Part shown: in pieces, positions 1 to 11,930 of the stretch | How positions within the stretch are numbered: the first letter of the stretch is position 1 | How the letters are laid out: every line of letters starts with the position of its first letter | Assembly: GCA_035578905.1 (NCBI GenBank) | Contig: JAQJVL010000001.1 | Coordinates: 5,397,293-5,461,292 of the forward strand | DNA from: Stictocephala bisonia | Lineage: Eukaryota; Arthropoda; Insecta; Hemiptera; Membracidae | Length of the DNA: 64,000 bases | Direction: 5' to 3' | The notes under the pieces: generated by a model | Told to the model about the DNA's origin: nothing | The model's input: the letters and a program-made list of their open reading frames with translations, nothing else | The model's database searches: none | Translations under genes and position numbers: made by a program

Positions 1-377
1 AAGCTATATACTCAACCTAAACTAATTATTCCATAAATTGCTATTCATGTACTAAGTAATAATATATGTAATGTAGTTTTTGATGTTTTAAATTTTTTAT
101 TTTGAAAAATGTAATAATTATATTTAAGTTTTTCTATTATGGTTTCTATTTGATTGTATAATGATCAATTTCAATTTATCAACAAAGGTGACTCATATAT
201 TTATAGGATCTAACCCTTTTTATTTATTTCCTAGTAATTACTATAGGCCCTGTGCCTTAATAAATGTTAACATAGCATCCTATTGTCATGTAAACTGTAA
301 CAAAATTTGAAAACTGTCTGAAATGGGTCCATAGTTGGAATTTGCTATAATTTTACGAATTATGCTTTTTATTCGCG
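1..377. other. AT-rich flank, no gene seen
   Basis: Very AT-rich sequence with short homopolymers. No open frame, RNA gene or repeat structure could be supported by reading both strands. Confidence 0.6.
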
Positions 378-420
378 TTTAATATCAAAACTAAGTTCAC
401 TTGGAATAAATGGAGTTGCT

Positions 421-708
421 TTGGAATGGTTTAAATCTGACCTTGAAAATAGACAGCAATCAGTTGAGATTACTCATATAAAAGAAAACAAAATTATAAA
501 AAAGCTATATACATTTCAGCAAATTAAACATGGAGTACCACAAGGGTCAATCCTAGGATCCCTTCTTTTTCTATGTTATCTAAAAGATATGCCTTCATTG
601 CTTACTAAAGTACAAAGTGTTCCAAAAGGCCTGTTCTTATATGCTGACGACTCAAACTTAATAGTGTCAGCTAAAACAACCAGTGAATTGGAGCGAGAAC
701 AAACTTAG
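421..708 (+). pseudogene. RT palm fragment of the LINE at 0.4-1.8 kb
   Basis: About 95 residues of RT palm. The HGVPQGSILG motif and the YADDSN catalytic box are both intact, but a stop follows about 20 residues after YADD. The frame actually opens upstream at about 379 (LISKLSSLGI...), so no start codon belongs to this piece. It is a fragment, not an independent gene. Confidence 0.8.
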
Positions 709-875
709 AGTTGGCAAAATTTCAAAACTTTTTCTGCAATAACAATATGTAACTAAATCCTCGGAAAACTAAATATATTCACTTCTCTACAGTTCAAAAT
801 AAGAATCAGGTTAAACCAAATATCAATATCGGCACGGAAAAAGTTGAAAACATTGATAAAACGAAATTTCTAGGT

Positions 876-1106
876 TTGTTAATTGACAGTAGTCTCAGCT
901 GGTGCAGTTATGTAGATCACATTATTTCAAAAACTAATTCAGGCTTGTTTGCATTGAGATCACTCCTATGCAGTGAACCAACATTAAAATTAATATTTCA
1001 TGCTCACATACAGTCACATATAGCCTATGGCATATGTGTCTATGGTAGCACTTCTTTACAAAATTTCAACAAAATATTAATGCTGCAAAAAAGGCAATCA
1101 GAATAA
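876..1106 (+). pseudogene. RT thumb/connection fragment of the same LINE
   Basis: The frame shows the post-palm LINE signature: 'ID..L.W..+VD.I..K...G.FALR.L', then an 'H.+I.YGI..YGS' stretch and 'LQKR'. In intact LINEs this follows YADD by about 100 residues, matching the spacing here. The frame differs from the upstream palm piece, so a frameshift lies between them. Confidence 0.7.
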
Positions 1107-1785
1107 TTTTAAAATTAAGAGCTACTGATTCTGTAAGGGGTCATTTCCAAATTTTGTAAATATTACCGGTATTTGGCTTATATATTTTAAATTGTATAAT
1201 GTACGTTAGAGACCACTTCAGTGAAGTGGAAACTCACTCTGACGTACACTTTTACAATACAAGGGGTAAAATGGCGATAGCTGTTCCATTGATTATATAA
1301 ACCTACAATAGATAAACCATTGAATAGGAATATTTGTGCCAGTAATTTTGTTAGTTTGTGTGGCCCGCAATCAAAGCTGGTTTAAACTGCATTACATTTA
1401 CATTGGACTACACTAGCGCTCCACAATGGACCACAAAAACAGCTGATATTTTGAGACTCAAAATTTAACATCGGATGGGAAATCTATTTGTTTATAAAAT
1501 CAATGGTTGTACCCAACCACAGGCTAGAGTTATTTAAAAAGAAAACTTCAGTAATGGGTGCGAAGTTTATAAATGCTCTACCTAATAATATTAAAAATAA
1601 ATTTGACTCTGTAAATTTTAAATCCCTGGTTTTAAATTATGCCTTATTTCGAAATCTTTATATTCTTTGGGCGAATGTTTTAGTTCTTAGTAATAAGTTA
1701 ATTTAGTTTATACAATAAATTTAGTGACGCTATTTAATGTACAACTCTGTACTGATACAAATAAAGATATTTTGATTTGATTTGA

Positions 1786-4700
1786 TATTCTGCAGAAATA
1801 ACGAATTTAACAGAATATTTATAAAAACCAATGTCAAAACGTTTAGTATTTTTAATATATTTCTTTTAGTTTAAATTATCTTTATTTAATTTGATGTGTT
1901 TTGTTCACTGAATACGAATTTAAAATTTATTTTGGTCTATAACCATTATTTCTCAAGATATACGAAAAAACTACTTTACGCGAATCACGATAAGCGGCCA
2001 TCACGCAATCATGATAAACTCCAACTATTAACCACAATTGCAGATTTTACATATATTCCCACAGAAGGCCAGACACAAAAATATAACGCTAATTGCGCAT
2101 TTTAATTTAGTAATTAGACAATAAGGATAAGTTAGGTCATGCTTAGTTAGTTAAGTGAAAAGTGCGTTTTTCGGGCAGAAAAAATAATTTAATTTAAACA
2201 AAAATTACATATTCGTTTTCAGTTTAAGAAAAACATGTACTTAAATGAAAATAAAGTTCTTTTAAAAGATGTATTTAAAAAATTTTGTTCACCATCTAAT
2301 AAAAACTAGTTTTTCAAATATCTGGTAGAAAACGAGTTTTCGCGTTCTAAAAAAACCTCATCATAAGATAAAAACCCATATTTTATTACTTTTTTAATGA
2401 GAACCTGTATTTTAAAAAGTAACAAGAAAGTGTATAATTACCCAATGATTAAACCAAGTTGATCACTCAATGAACGTTTACGGTACAACCTTGATAGTTT
2501 TAATGATTTAACGCAAATAACTGTTATCTAAATAGGATTTTATGTTCTTTTTTATTTTGTCAGAAATACGAATATTGTTTTCAAAACTTTTAGAAAGAAG
2601 AGGGGAAATAATAATATAATTTGTTTGCTTTGTAATGTATAGAGCTCATTATGTTTTAGTGATCGTGTTTCTTAATTAGTAATCATGATATATTTAGTTA
2701 AAAGTTTTGATTAGTTACCCTTAATAATATATAATGAAATTTAAACATAAAAATTTACTAAATTCAACTGAATATAAATTACGAAAGTATAACACATTCC
2801 ACATTAAACATTTTTAATGTTGTATTTTATACTCTTAACTTTCCTTAGTTGCCTTAAAACATTCGTGTCACAATATAAATAAAAAAGAATATTCTTGTTA
2901 TGGAGTTTTTATATTATATCCGAAAACAAGTAGGTTTTTTTTTTAATTCAGGGAAATTGGAAAACTGGAAAATGGAAAAGTGTAATCTTTAGTTCCACCA
3001 CATTATGGAAAATTATACTATATCTTTCTCTCCTGCTTATAGTAATTCCTAATTATTTTATAGCTCTTAGTTACATATAAAAAAAGACAAAACTAATGCA
3101 TGGTAAATTATTGAATTTACTAAACAATAATATTATATGTCACACTACAACATATTTGTGGGAAATCTATTTTACATTTTTTTTTATTTTAACTTCATCA
3201 AAACACCATGTATGGTATTTAATTTAGTAATTATATATCGGCCTAGTTCAACAAGGTGAATTACAATTAACACTGTTTGGATGAGTGAGACCGTCTTTTT
3301 GTCCGCATGTGTTTTGTCTTCTGGAACGAGTTCTCTTCCTTTCGCTATACCAGGTTACTCAGGTTCATCTTTCTGTCACTTGGGCTTAATATTATTCTGC
3401 TTAATATGTTAGTTGGATTATAACAGCTTGTTTTGGGTATTTTTTCTGTCTACGCCAGTGGCATTTTTTACATGGTATTCAAACGTTTTTTCAGGGGAAA
3501 TGGTCCAAACCCTTATGGCAAAATTATGGCATTGGAAACAGAAGAACTAACCACTGGGCTAGGAAGAGGTGTTCTCTTATGGGAGTGTCCAAACTCACCA
3601 ATGGTTTTAGGGTCGTTTCTAATATCCAAACTCACCAACTGTTAATGAGGTATAGAATCTAGGGTCAGGCCATATTCAAACACAGACTCCCGCAAACCGC
3701 GTAACAAAATATTTAAAATGTCCACACCATCCCACTCAGCAAGTGGAAGCACTGGAGGACTCATAACGGTGATACTGATTGGTAAAGGTGGAGTGTATTA
3801 CGGATAACATATAACGTATATCTGCGAAACGAAGTGTCCCTAATGGTAAACAATTTTTAAATTTGAGAAAAGATTTCGAGTAAATAGCGAGGTGAGGTGG
3901 GAAGATGAAAAAATATAAAAGTGGTAACAAAGCATACAGCAATGATTTGAAGTTACATAAGATAACAATTATTTGTTCATTTATAACATTAATGTATTTT
4001 AGATCTCTTTTGTACGACTTACGACATTATTATAGAGGTTTATTCATTAGTCTATATACTTATGGTAATATAAGTTTATTTTGGTAACTATCAAAATAAA
4101 ATTTTAATATATTCAAATATTTATTGAAGTTTTGCCACCCGTACGCTATTAAATTTATTTTATTTGATCAATCTGAATCTCAGAATGGTAATTTTGAATT
4201 TTGTTTCAAAAGAGAATAAATGTGACCAAATACGTCCTTTATTTATAGAACAAAAGATAAAATTAATTGTTAACGCTATTTTGTTTGAAAAGTGGTGATA
4301 TTCCGTGCAATGAATTATTTTTCAGGAAAATGCTAAGAAATTGCAAAAAATTGTTTACTTTCAATACCGTTTATGCAATTCTACAAAACATTTTTATTTT
4401 ATCACTCTTACGAATGCCTAGGCCTAAGAAATTACCAGAATATTTTAAGAAGACACTTAACAAGTTGGTGTTAGGAAAGCCCTACAAATCTGGTTCCTAA
4501 GCCTAAATATTGAAAGTAGACTAATTTCTATTTGAAATATCAGTAAAGTTGATCTTTTTGCTATATTCTTCTTATAATTTAATAATTTAGAAATTTGATT
4601 CAATTGAAATTTGTTAAAATAGTTATTGTATGGAATAATTGTAGTATGGATATTCAAGTTTTATTTTTCAACTACCTATTATTTGGTAGAACGTTACAAC

Positions 4701-4859
4701 TGAAGAAATGAAAATAAATGCAGTACGAACAGTTATTTTGAATCGAGAAAATTTTCACTGTTAAGACCTACTCCAAGTTGATTTTAGAAAATAATAGAAA
4801 TAAGGTTTATGTTGAGGTACAGATTAATTATTACACAATAAATAAAATTAACCTAGTAA
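1786..4859. other. 3 kb AT-rich sequence without an identified gene
   Basis: Mostly AT-rich, with several short open frames (for example 3433-3645 and 4267-4500) that show no recognisable domain and no codon bias. A somewhat GC-richer patch at 3270-3760 (contains GTCCAAACTCACCAA twice, 3586 and 3627) could be an old repeat but was not assigned. Confidence 0.4.
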
Positions 4860-4892
4860 ATATCTGTGATCCTCAACAGTTCAGAGCTGCTT

Positions 4893-4985
4893 GGTATAAG
4901 GAGTGAATTCCTCTCCAAGTTAAGCAGTATTTGGCACTTACGGGGATTGTCTACCTGACCATGGGACGGACACTGGTGAGTTTGG
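4893..4985 (+). mobile_element. possible 5S-rRNA-like retroposon fragment
   Basis: A short stretch contains AAGTTAAGCAG followed by GGCACTTACGGG and then GACCATGGGAC. This resembles the middle and 3' half of 5S rRNA (AAGTTAAGCA...GGTTAGTACTT...GACC..TGGGA). Similarity is partial and only by eye. It may be a decayed SINE3-type (5S-headed) element related to the better copy at 63.4-63.6 kb, or chance. Confidence 0.25.
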
Positions 4986-5030
4986 GTTTTAGAAAGGACC
5001 GTTAAACTATTAGTGAGTAGGATTACATAC

Positions 5031-6380
5031 AGCCTCTTCTATTGCAGCACACTCAATATAATTATGAAAGTATAACTATTTTTGATTAGTTTTAATGCGA
5101 TTCTTAAAAATACTAAAATATAACTTGTAATCTCGTGAGTTGCATGGCCTTGATAAACCCATATATTTTGAGTATTATATTTGTCATCTAGTAATATTTT
5201 AAATGCACAGGGACAATATACCATCTAAAATAACCAGAGACATGATTAAAAAAAATGGTATAGAAAACATATTAGACTTCATCAGCTGATGATAAAATGG
5301 TAGGAAAAACGTTTAGCGAGTATTTTTATATAATGAAATAGCAAGGTATGCAACATTTCCATTATTCATGATGTTAGTAGACTATTTAAAAATATTAAAA
5401 TATAATATCTAAGAAATAAAAGATAGATACGCAACAACTAAAAAAATGTCCAGAAAAATCAGTGATTCCTGTTGTCAAAGTTGCCGCGAGTGACACTTTG
5501 ACATTCATACAAACTGTCACTACTCATTTCCAGGCCACTTCGTCATTGATAGCTTGCTAATGGAAACTGTAATTAATGGACAGTGTTTCCCTCATGTCAT
5601 TCTGGTGTGCTGATATTGGAAATATTGCATCTTAAAAATTCTAATATATATTACTCCTATCTTAAAATTTAAACCCAACCCAACCTTTATTTCTGAAGGC
5701 TACCTTTTTTATGGGTGCTACAAGTGTTAAAAAAATACACTTACATTGTTAAAAAATAACCTCTTAGGTCAAGTTGTACCGTCCTAAGCGTTGTCATTAT
5801 TACGTTAAATGGAAAAGAGATTATATGAAGAAAAATATTTCATAATCTTTTAATAGAACACACCTAGAGATTTCAAAGAATATTTGTGCCAAATTTATTA
5901 ATAAAAAACCTCATAGACTTTTAGGAACTGTGATCAGTTAGTATGTGTTATTCGGCTTTTATATTTAAAGATTTACTTTAGCAATGATTGGCTAGTTTTG
6001 GGATTTTTAATATCTACCTTAAAATCAAGATATTATTATCTTCACTTTATGGTAAAATCTCAAAAATAAGAGATATTTTCAATCCATCCACGTAACGGAG
6101 ATTTGAAAAAGGAATTATTGTAGAGGATTTATTGAAATTCAATCTTTTCAGATATCCTGAAAAAGTGCATTTTATGTTCCCTTCTATTTCATAATAGCAT
6201 TTTACATAGGCAATAGTCTAAAAATTGCTGTTGATATTTACGAGAAAGTACCCCCACCCTTTACCAATATATGTAAAGTGTTAATGACAAATAAAAATAT
6301 ACACTATAAAAAAAGTATTTATTTTTCAAATAACATCAATTATATTACGCCACCTCCAAATACAGCAACCCTAGTGGGAT
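5031..6380. other. AT-rich sequence, nothing identified
   Basis: No open frame above about 60 codons has recognisable content, and no tandem structure was seen. Confidence 0.5.
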
Positions 6381-6389
6381 ATTATGTAT

Positions 6390-6775
6390 CACAACGTTGA
6401 CTGTGACGTCATGTGATATAATGACGCAATCAATCTCTCCCGTCAGCTGATGAACGCACATGAAATGTACGTCACCATTACCATCATTTCATAACATTCA
6501 GAAATACAGAGTGACGCCACATAAAAATAGACAAGATGATATTGATAAAATTAGACAATCGATCATACTTATTGTTTATTCACTTAAGTTTCAACAAATA
6601 ATCCTTGAACAGTTAAGATGCAAAAGGTACTTTTTTAATTTTAATTAATATAAAAGAATAAGGATGGGTATTTTACATTTAACAGTTGATGTAATGTCAG
6701 CTTTTATGATGACGTAATCAGTCTTATTTCCCGTCAACTGAAAACGCAAATTGAAGTAAACGTCAAAAGTCAAAA
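6390..6775 (+). repeat. two diverged copies of a ~90-bp unit with TGACGT motifs
   Basis: The segments about 6398-6480 and 6690-6770 share the order TGACG(T/C)..ATGACG(C/T)AATCA..TCCCGTCA(G/A)CTGA..AACGCA..ACGTCA. They are direct repeats separated by about 290 bp, each with several TGACGT half-palindromes. The origin is unknown; it may be a decayed dispersed repeat. Confidence 0.4.
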
Positions 6776-6914
6776 TAATTGCCATTATACAACGTTTATG
6801 TTACATTAATATTCTTGGGGGGAGGGGGGGAATGAATTAGTGTGATCAAATAAAAATTTTAAAATTATTAAAAAAGTTAATTATTAAATTATTTTAATTT
6901 CTACACTGATTTAG

Positions 6915-7131
<217 letters not shown>

Positions 7132-7134
7132 TCT

Positions 7135-7815
7135 CTATGACGTGCACGCTTTTTGCGGAAATCTCCTCGGAGCTAGACTCCATGTCCAGCCACACCTCAC
7201 TGTCTATCTCGCGTGTTATTTCAAACCACTTTTTCATCCAATGACGTTCCTGGTTCCAAGACGAGACCGTATCTTTGCTCAGCATCCGGGACGTGAATCC
7301 CTGGACTCACTGGATTTGGTACACGTGACGATGAGAGTCTTAGCACCGGGATCGACTGCTATCACACGGTCGTATACCGTCGAAGTTAGAACTCTCTGCG
7401 CCTTCAGTTCGACTTTATCCTTTCGCATTCTTCACGTATCTGTTCAAAAACAGATTCACGACCACGCCATTAGTACTAATACAGTATCCAAAATTCTTGG
7501 TGAGATTGCTCAAGTCGAGCTAATCCTCTATGCGGCCGGTCCGTCTATAAACACTGCCAGCCCTCTTTATGTTCCTGTCGTTCGCTACGTCGCATCAACT
7601 CGTACAGACTGTTAGAATCGTACTGAGCATATATAAGACCGTGTTTGAAGATGGGAAACACGTTGAAAGACTCAAATTTTTCCGTCTCGTGAAGTCGCTT
7701 CTGTACGTCTAAAAACAGATAAACGTACCGCCATTATTCGCTTCAACTTCTTCCAGGTCAAATCCTGCTCGACGAACCCTTTATTTATCACATAGTTGGA
7801 GTCCTGGGCCTCCCA
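7135..7815 (-). pseudogene. decayed Fanzor-like (eukaryotic TnpB/RuvC-type nuclease) gene fragment
   Basis: Minus-strand translation gives, in order and in shifting frames, blocks resembling Fanzor proteins, the eukaryotic RNA-guided relatives of bacterial TnpB. They are: FNVFPIFKHGLIYAQYDSN (about 7668-7590), FGYCISTNGVVVNLF (about 7495-7440), IAVDPGAKTLIVT (about 7362-7323) and WNQERHWMKKWFEITREID (about 7265-7195). The DPG..T text fits the RuvC-I motif with the first catalytic Asp, and the preceding 'F...I.T(N/D)G' block is where Fanzor1-type proteins carry a conserved TDG segment. At least three frameshifts or stops break the gene, and the RuvC-II/III and zinc-ribbon parts are not visible: the 5'-to-3' reading runs into the CA microsatellite. 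The segment is clearly GC-richer than its surroundings. Assignment is by motif recognition only. Confidence 0.45.
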
Positions 7816-7822
7816 TTCGTAA

Positions 7823-7849
7823 AATAAAAAAAAAAAAAAAAAAAAAAAA
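7823..7849. repeat. poly(A) tract bordering the GC-rich segment
   Basis: An uninterrupted A run sits immediately beside the Fanzor-like segment. It reads as T on the strand that encodes the fragment, so it lies at that fragment's 5' side and is not a normal poly(A) tail for it. Confidence 0.9.
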
Positions 7850-8079
7850 CACTGTCTTATAACTAATTTTTTTCAAATTAATACCAAATTTATTATGAAA
7901 ATAAATTGGCGTAAGCTTTTAAAGTAAGAAATATTTGTTAGTGTTCATATAAAACAGTTTTCTTGTAAATGAATACAAGTTAATTTATCTCAATTACAAC
8001 AACTGTAATCTACTTAAGTATTGTGATGTGAAACTTCCACCATATTAATTAAAATTCATTTTTAAGTTATTACAGAGGT

Positions 8080-8360
8080 TGAAAAGTGTTCTCTCCCTTA
8101 AAAAAAGGGGTTGGGGTCAGATGGTTAACTTTAAATACCAACCCCAATCTTGTGACATATCATTGAAAGATCTGTTGAATAGAAGCACATTGGCACTTAA
8201 AAACACATGTGGCTTTTCTAACTAAAGTTATGCACAAATAATACTTACATTTTACAATGGGGTAAGAGGGTTACTTTTGAACATCCAAATTCCAGCCCCA
8301 TTTTGAAAACTATCATTGAAAAGATCTAATTTAGAGGGAGAGCAATAGATCTTTAAAAAG
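8080..8360 (+). repeat. two diverged ~170-bp direct repeats
   Basis: About 8100-8250 and 8260-8340 share GGGGT.A...GGTTA.CTTT..A..C..A..CCA.CCCCA followed by TATCATTGAAA(A)GATCT. It is a weak duplicated unit of unknown origin. Confidence 0.35.
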
Positions 8361-8684
8361 AGTGTAAGACATCCCTGAAAAAGTACACAAAAACAAACAA
8401 AACACAATTGCTTAGTTATAATATGTTTTTTTTCATACCCTGAAAATGCGTTCGTAATACATGTCTGTTGAATGTAAAAGAATAAAAAAATTTTAAATTA
8501 CTCTGAAAAAAGATATTGAATTACTCTTTCAATGGACCAGCGAGATCTCTTGACCTCAATCAACTGGACTATAATAATCTTCTGGAGTTACAAGAAAAAC
8601 GTTGTAAGAAACGGCAAAAGAAGCTATTGACGTTCAAAACTTCAAGGAAAACAAATCATAGTAATAGAAGCTGATCTAACTAGT

Positions 8685-8932
8685 GTTTTAAGTTACATTC
8701 AACATTGCACACAATAAATTGATGTCGTTATAGTGATCTGTTCTTGTCTATATTCAAAAAACCAATCTAAACAGATTAAAACTACCATCAACCGTGTAAT
8801 TGAGCCTATCCATTCTCTTAACACACCAATGTATTAACACATAATCTCACTTGTGGTTTAAGTTGCTGTCAACATTGCACACAATACATTGACATCGTTA
8901 AGGTGATCTGTTCTTGTGTATATTCAGAAAAT
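8685..8932 (+). repeat. ~168-bp satellite, left part
   Basis: About one and a half monomers of a satellite with period near 170 bp. AACATTGCACACAAT recurs at 8701 and 8871, and GTGTAATTGAGCC begins at 8794. The array is interrupted at about 8932 by a minus-strand LINE and resumes at 9633. Confidence 0.85.
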
Positions 8933-8994
8933 TAAAAAAAAAATCAAAAATATTTATTTGTAGTAGACAATTTTTACAATTGTATTACAAAAGT

Positions 8995-8996
<2 letters not shown>

Positions 8997-9044
<48 letters not shown>
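8997..9044. repeat. (TA)n microsatellite
   Basis: About 24 uninterrupted TA repeats within the 3' UTR of the truncated LINE. Confidence 0.97.
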
Positions 9045-9047
<3 letters not shown>

Positions 9048-9292
9048 TTAATATAAAATTAAATTTATATATATATTAAATTCAAATATATAAAACTAAA
9101 GTAACTGTAGATGTAAATTTAAGTTGTTCCAATTAAAATAGCAAATGTTTATATACTAAAATGTAAAATAATAAATGTCATCTTTATTCTTAATCCTTAT
9201 TATTCACCTATTAAGAATTCCTCTACAGAATAAAAAGCTCCATCCAATAAAAAGTATTGAAGGGAGGTTTTAAATATCTTAAAGTTTTTTTG

Positions 9293-9625
9293 TTATTTTA
9301 TATTAATTGGCAGTTTAATAAATAGTTTTAGCCCCATATTTTGGGGAAGAGAAGCTGTTAGTTCTAATCTATGGGAAGTTTGCCTGTGTTGATCACAGTA
9401 TCTTGTATTATATTTATGCGTGTTTGAGCCGGTTTGAAAATTTGCCAATATAAATTTGTAGAATATTAAGATTTCATATATATACAGAGATGATAAAGTT
9501 AAAATTTGAAAAGATTTGAAAATTTCTTTACGTGAAGTTCTTCTATTCACACCAGCCATTATACGGATTGCTCTCTTCTGAAAACGAATCACTCTCAATA
9601 AAGCAGTACGGGATGCAGAACCCCA
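9293..9625 (-). pseudogene. LINE ORF2 C-terminal fragment
   Basis: An open frame of about 110 residues contains FQKRAIRIMAGV, the usual LINE 'LQKRA(I/V)RII' block, followed by the region that in related elements ends the protein ('Y..R......RTSHR'). It lacks the RT catalytic core and begins without a start codon at the truncation point. Confidence 0.8.
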
Positions 9626-9632
9626 CAGTATT

Positions 9633-10030
9633 CAATCTAAACAAATTAAAAACTATTATCAACGGTGTAATTGAGCCTATCCATTCTCTTAACACACCAA
9701 TGTATTAACACATAATTTTACTTGTGGGTTACTGTCAACATTGCACACAATAGATTGATGTCGTTATAGTGATCTGTTCTTGTCTATATTCAGAAAACCA
9801 ATCCAAACAGATTAAAAACTACCATCAACGGTGTAATTGAGCCTATCCATTCTCTTAACACACCAATGTATTAACACATAATCTCACTTGTGGGTTAAGT
9901 TATGTCAACATTCCTCATAATACAGCGAAGTTGATACGTTGATCTGTACTTGTGTGCAATCAGAAAACCAATTTAAACAGATTAAAAGCAAACATCACTG
10001 GTGTAACTGAGTCCGTTCCTTGGTTCAACA
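9633..10030 (+). repeat. ~168-bp satellite, right part
   Basis: More than two monomers. GTGTAATTGAGCC (variant GTGTAACTGAGTC in the last unit) begins at 9665, 9831 and 10001, giving 166- and 170-bp periods. The last monomer is the most diverged, as expected at an array edge. Sequence matches the left part at 8685-8932. Confidence 0.88.
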
Positions 10031-10375
10031 CCAATGATTACAGAAAACGGATATCCCGCTGGTTTTCCCTAAAACGCCCGATTTGGTGATTGCAAAAAGT
10101 ATCAAGCCTATAAGAAATTCTTATGTGTTTTACACTTGTTTTAAAGTATTCAATATTAAAATCTTATCAGTACCTACAGTACTGAAAATGTCTTGGAAGT
10201 GCTGAAAGTTCAAAACAACGAATAACTTTATATGCATTAATAAATAAGTAATTATAATAAAACATATACAATATTAATACGTTGTTATCTTAACGACACA
10301 CTATTTTTTGCAGCTATATGTTAGGTTCCAACAATTTGTTAATCGAAAAAAGATTTAAATTTATAGGAAAATGTA

Positions 10376-10950
10376 CAAAGTGGTTATGAAGTCCCTTCTC
10401 CCCACTTTCTACAATTTACATTTAAAGTTTTTTAGCTATAGAATTCATTATATAGATAGATGGTCTAATTTTTTAAGTAATATGGAATATTGGGACTAAC
10501 CTGAGGTCAAAGATATAGAAGGCAAGTTCAAAATTCTTTAGGAGAAGACAGGCATGTGACATGCCTATTATAATTGCATTTTTACCCTGAAAACAATGGT
10601 GTATTTAAAATTAAAATGGGTTGTACCTTTTCCAAGATATCATTAGGTTAAAGATGTAGAAATCAACTTAAAATTTGTAATGAGGAGACAGTCATGATAT
10701 TACAATTTGAATTTTATATTCACCATTATTTTCAGGATGAAAATGCAATGTAAATATACATGTCGTATGTCTGTCTTCTCATAAAGAATTTGGAACTTGA
10801 CTCCTATATCTTGGATCTCAGGCTACTACTAATACTCCAAACTTCTTCAAAAGTTAGATCATCTACCTATATTAAATTTTAAAAAAATTTAAAAACTTTA
10901 CATGTAAATTGTAGATAAAAAGTGAGGGGGTAGAGACTTGATAACCACCC
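10376..10950. mobile_element. palindromic MITE-like element with ~235-bp inverted arms
   Basis: The left arm (10376-10614) and right arm (10717-10950) are inverted copies. Matching blocks include GTGGTTATGAAGTC / GTGGTTATCAAGTC at the ends, TACAATTTACAT, GATCTAA/GGTCTAA, CAAAATTCTTTA and GAGAAGACAG. Both ends are next to TA (10374-10375 and 10951-10952), consistent with a TA target duplication as made by Tc1/mariner-type transposases. The ~100-bp spacer holds a third, direct copy of the GAGAAGACAG module (about 10640-10705). There is no coding capacity, so it is non-autonomous. Confidence 0.7.
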
Positions 10951-11744
10951 TATATATATTTTACTGGATAATATTTTCTGTATCTTTTCTATATGATTAA
11001 TACTATGCACGAATGAATAATATTACATAACACTATAAGCATATTTATTAATTACTAATATTAGCAAGTTAAACTTATATTGGGACTTATAGATAAAATA
11101 TAACTTATAAACTGGGAGACAATTATTTCCTCAAATTAAGGTCACCTGTAGTAGGCTCTAAAAAGTGTTCAGTAATAGTATTGGTAACGTTCTTTTTTTT
11201 AGAAGAATATTTTGAAAAAAACAAACACAAGTATCTGTTTCACTTATTTTTGTCAAAAGTCTATATGCAATTACTCTTACACGTGTTAATTAGGCCATGA
11301 TACGTTATACCATACACGCCAGTGTCCAATACACTATCTGTCTTAAGAATACATAATTCAAGCATTGTTTTGGACAGATTTCAAGTTGAGCGATGCAGTA
11401 GAGGGAAGAAGATACTAAATATGGTTATCGAGGGTTATAAAAGTCACCTTAAGGGGTTTAGGTCTATCTTCTGGTGACATGCTGGATAATATTTTTTATT
11501 TACCGCTTATATGTTGAAACATTAAGTCTTTCAACAGCGTGATACCATAATTTCTTCTTTGTAGAACAGTTTCTTTCCAACAACGTCTCTCTTTCCTTTT
11601 ACTAATCGTTGCTAATTGCAGATGTAGAGATGTACTACAAATGTAGAAATCGTGAAATTGTAGAACAACTCAACAAAATCTACGGCAAATAACTTGAAAA
11701 TTACCTTCATAACGTGATCTGCAGTCTATCTACTTTTCGAGAGT

Positions 11745-11930
11745 TATAGTTCGGCCAACGTGTATACTGCTGTCATCCCAATTACCTTGTCAAGAAAGTT
11801 TATATATGCAGATGATAGTGCTTTAGCTTACCAACATAAGGACTTCACAGCTACTGAAGAAACACTCACAAACTATCTTGCAATCCTCGAAGATTATTTG
11901 AGAACCTGGAAGATGAATAATTGATTCACT
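11745..11930 (+). pseudogene. LINE RT fragment around the YADD box
   Basis: A frame reads YADDSALAYQHKDF then EETLTNYLAILEDYLRTWK before a stop. This is the RT active-site box and following helix. Nearly the same text occurs at 51.05-51.2 kb, so both are copies of one LINE family. Only about 60 codons survive here. Confidence 0.8.

Larger units (their letters stand above)
378..1785 (+). mobile_element. LINE (APE-type non-LTR retrotransposon) RT remnant with TTTGA-type tail
   Basis: This is a 5'-truncated, decayed non-LTR retrotransposon. From about 379 a frame reads through typical RT fingers/palm text: GVPQGSILGSLLF near 532 and the catalytic YADD box near 640. It is then broken by stops. 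A later frame (about 876-1106) carries the thumb region with the LQKR motif, and 1488-1706 carries the usual C-terminal segment ending in a leucine- and asparagine-rich tail. The 3' end is marked by AATAAAGATATTTTGATTTGATTTGA, i.e. a short TTTGA tandem tail, as seen in many insect LINEs. No endonuclease half is present. The frame is broken at least three times, so it cannot encode an active protein. The clade (jockey- or CR1-like) was not resolved. Confidence 0.85.
8933..9632 (-). mobile_element. 5'-truncated LINE inserted in the satellite
   Basis: On the minus strand a coding remnant runs from about 9632 to 9293: LWGSASRTALLRVIRF, then QKRAIRIMAG, a Cys-less connection region and the C-terminal 'LP.NIK' segment typical of LINE ORF2 ends. 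The 3' UTR contains a (TA)n run at 8997-9044 and ends in AATAAATATTTTTGATTT near 8935. Both flanks are the same ~168-bp satellite, so this is an insertion into an existing array. Only the last ~110 residues of ORF2 remain. Confidence 0.8.

Noticed and set aside
1200..1225. CCACTTCAGTGAAGTGG palindrome as an operator
   Set aside because: A short palindrome inside decayed LINE coding sequence, with no reason to assign a regulatory role.
7142..7615. 157-residue plus-strand frame in the GC-rich island
   Set aside because: It is the antisense of the Fanzor-like blocks and shows no domain. The minus strand carries the recognisable motifs.
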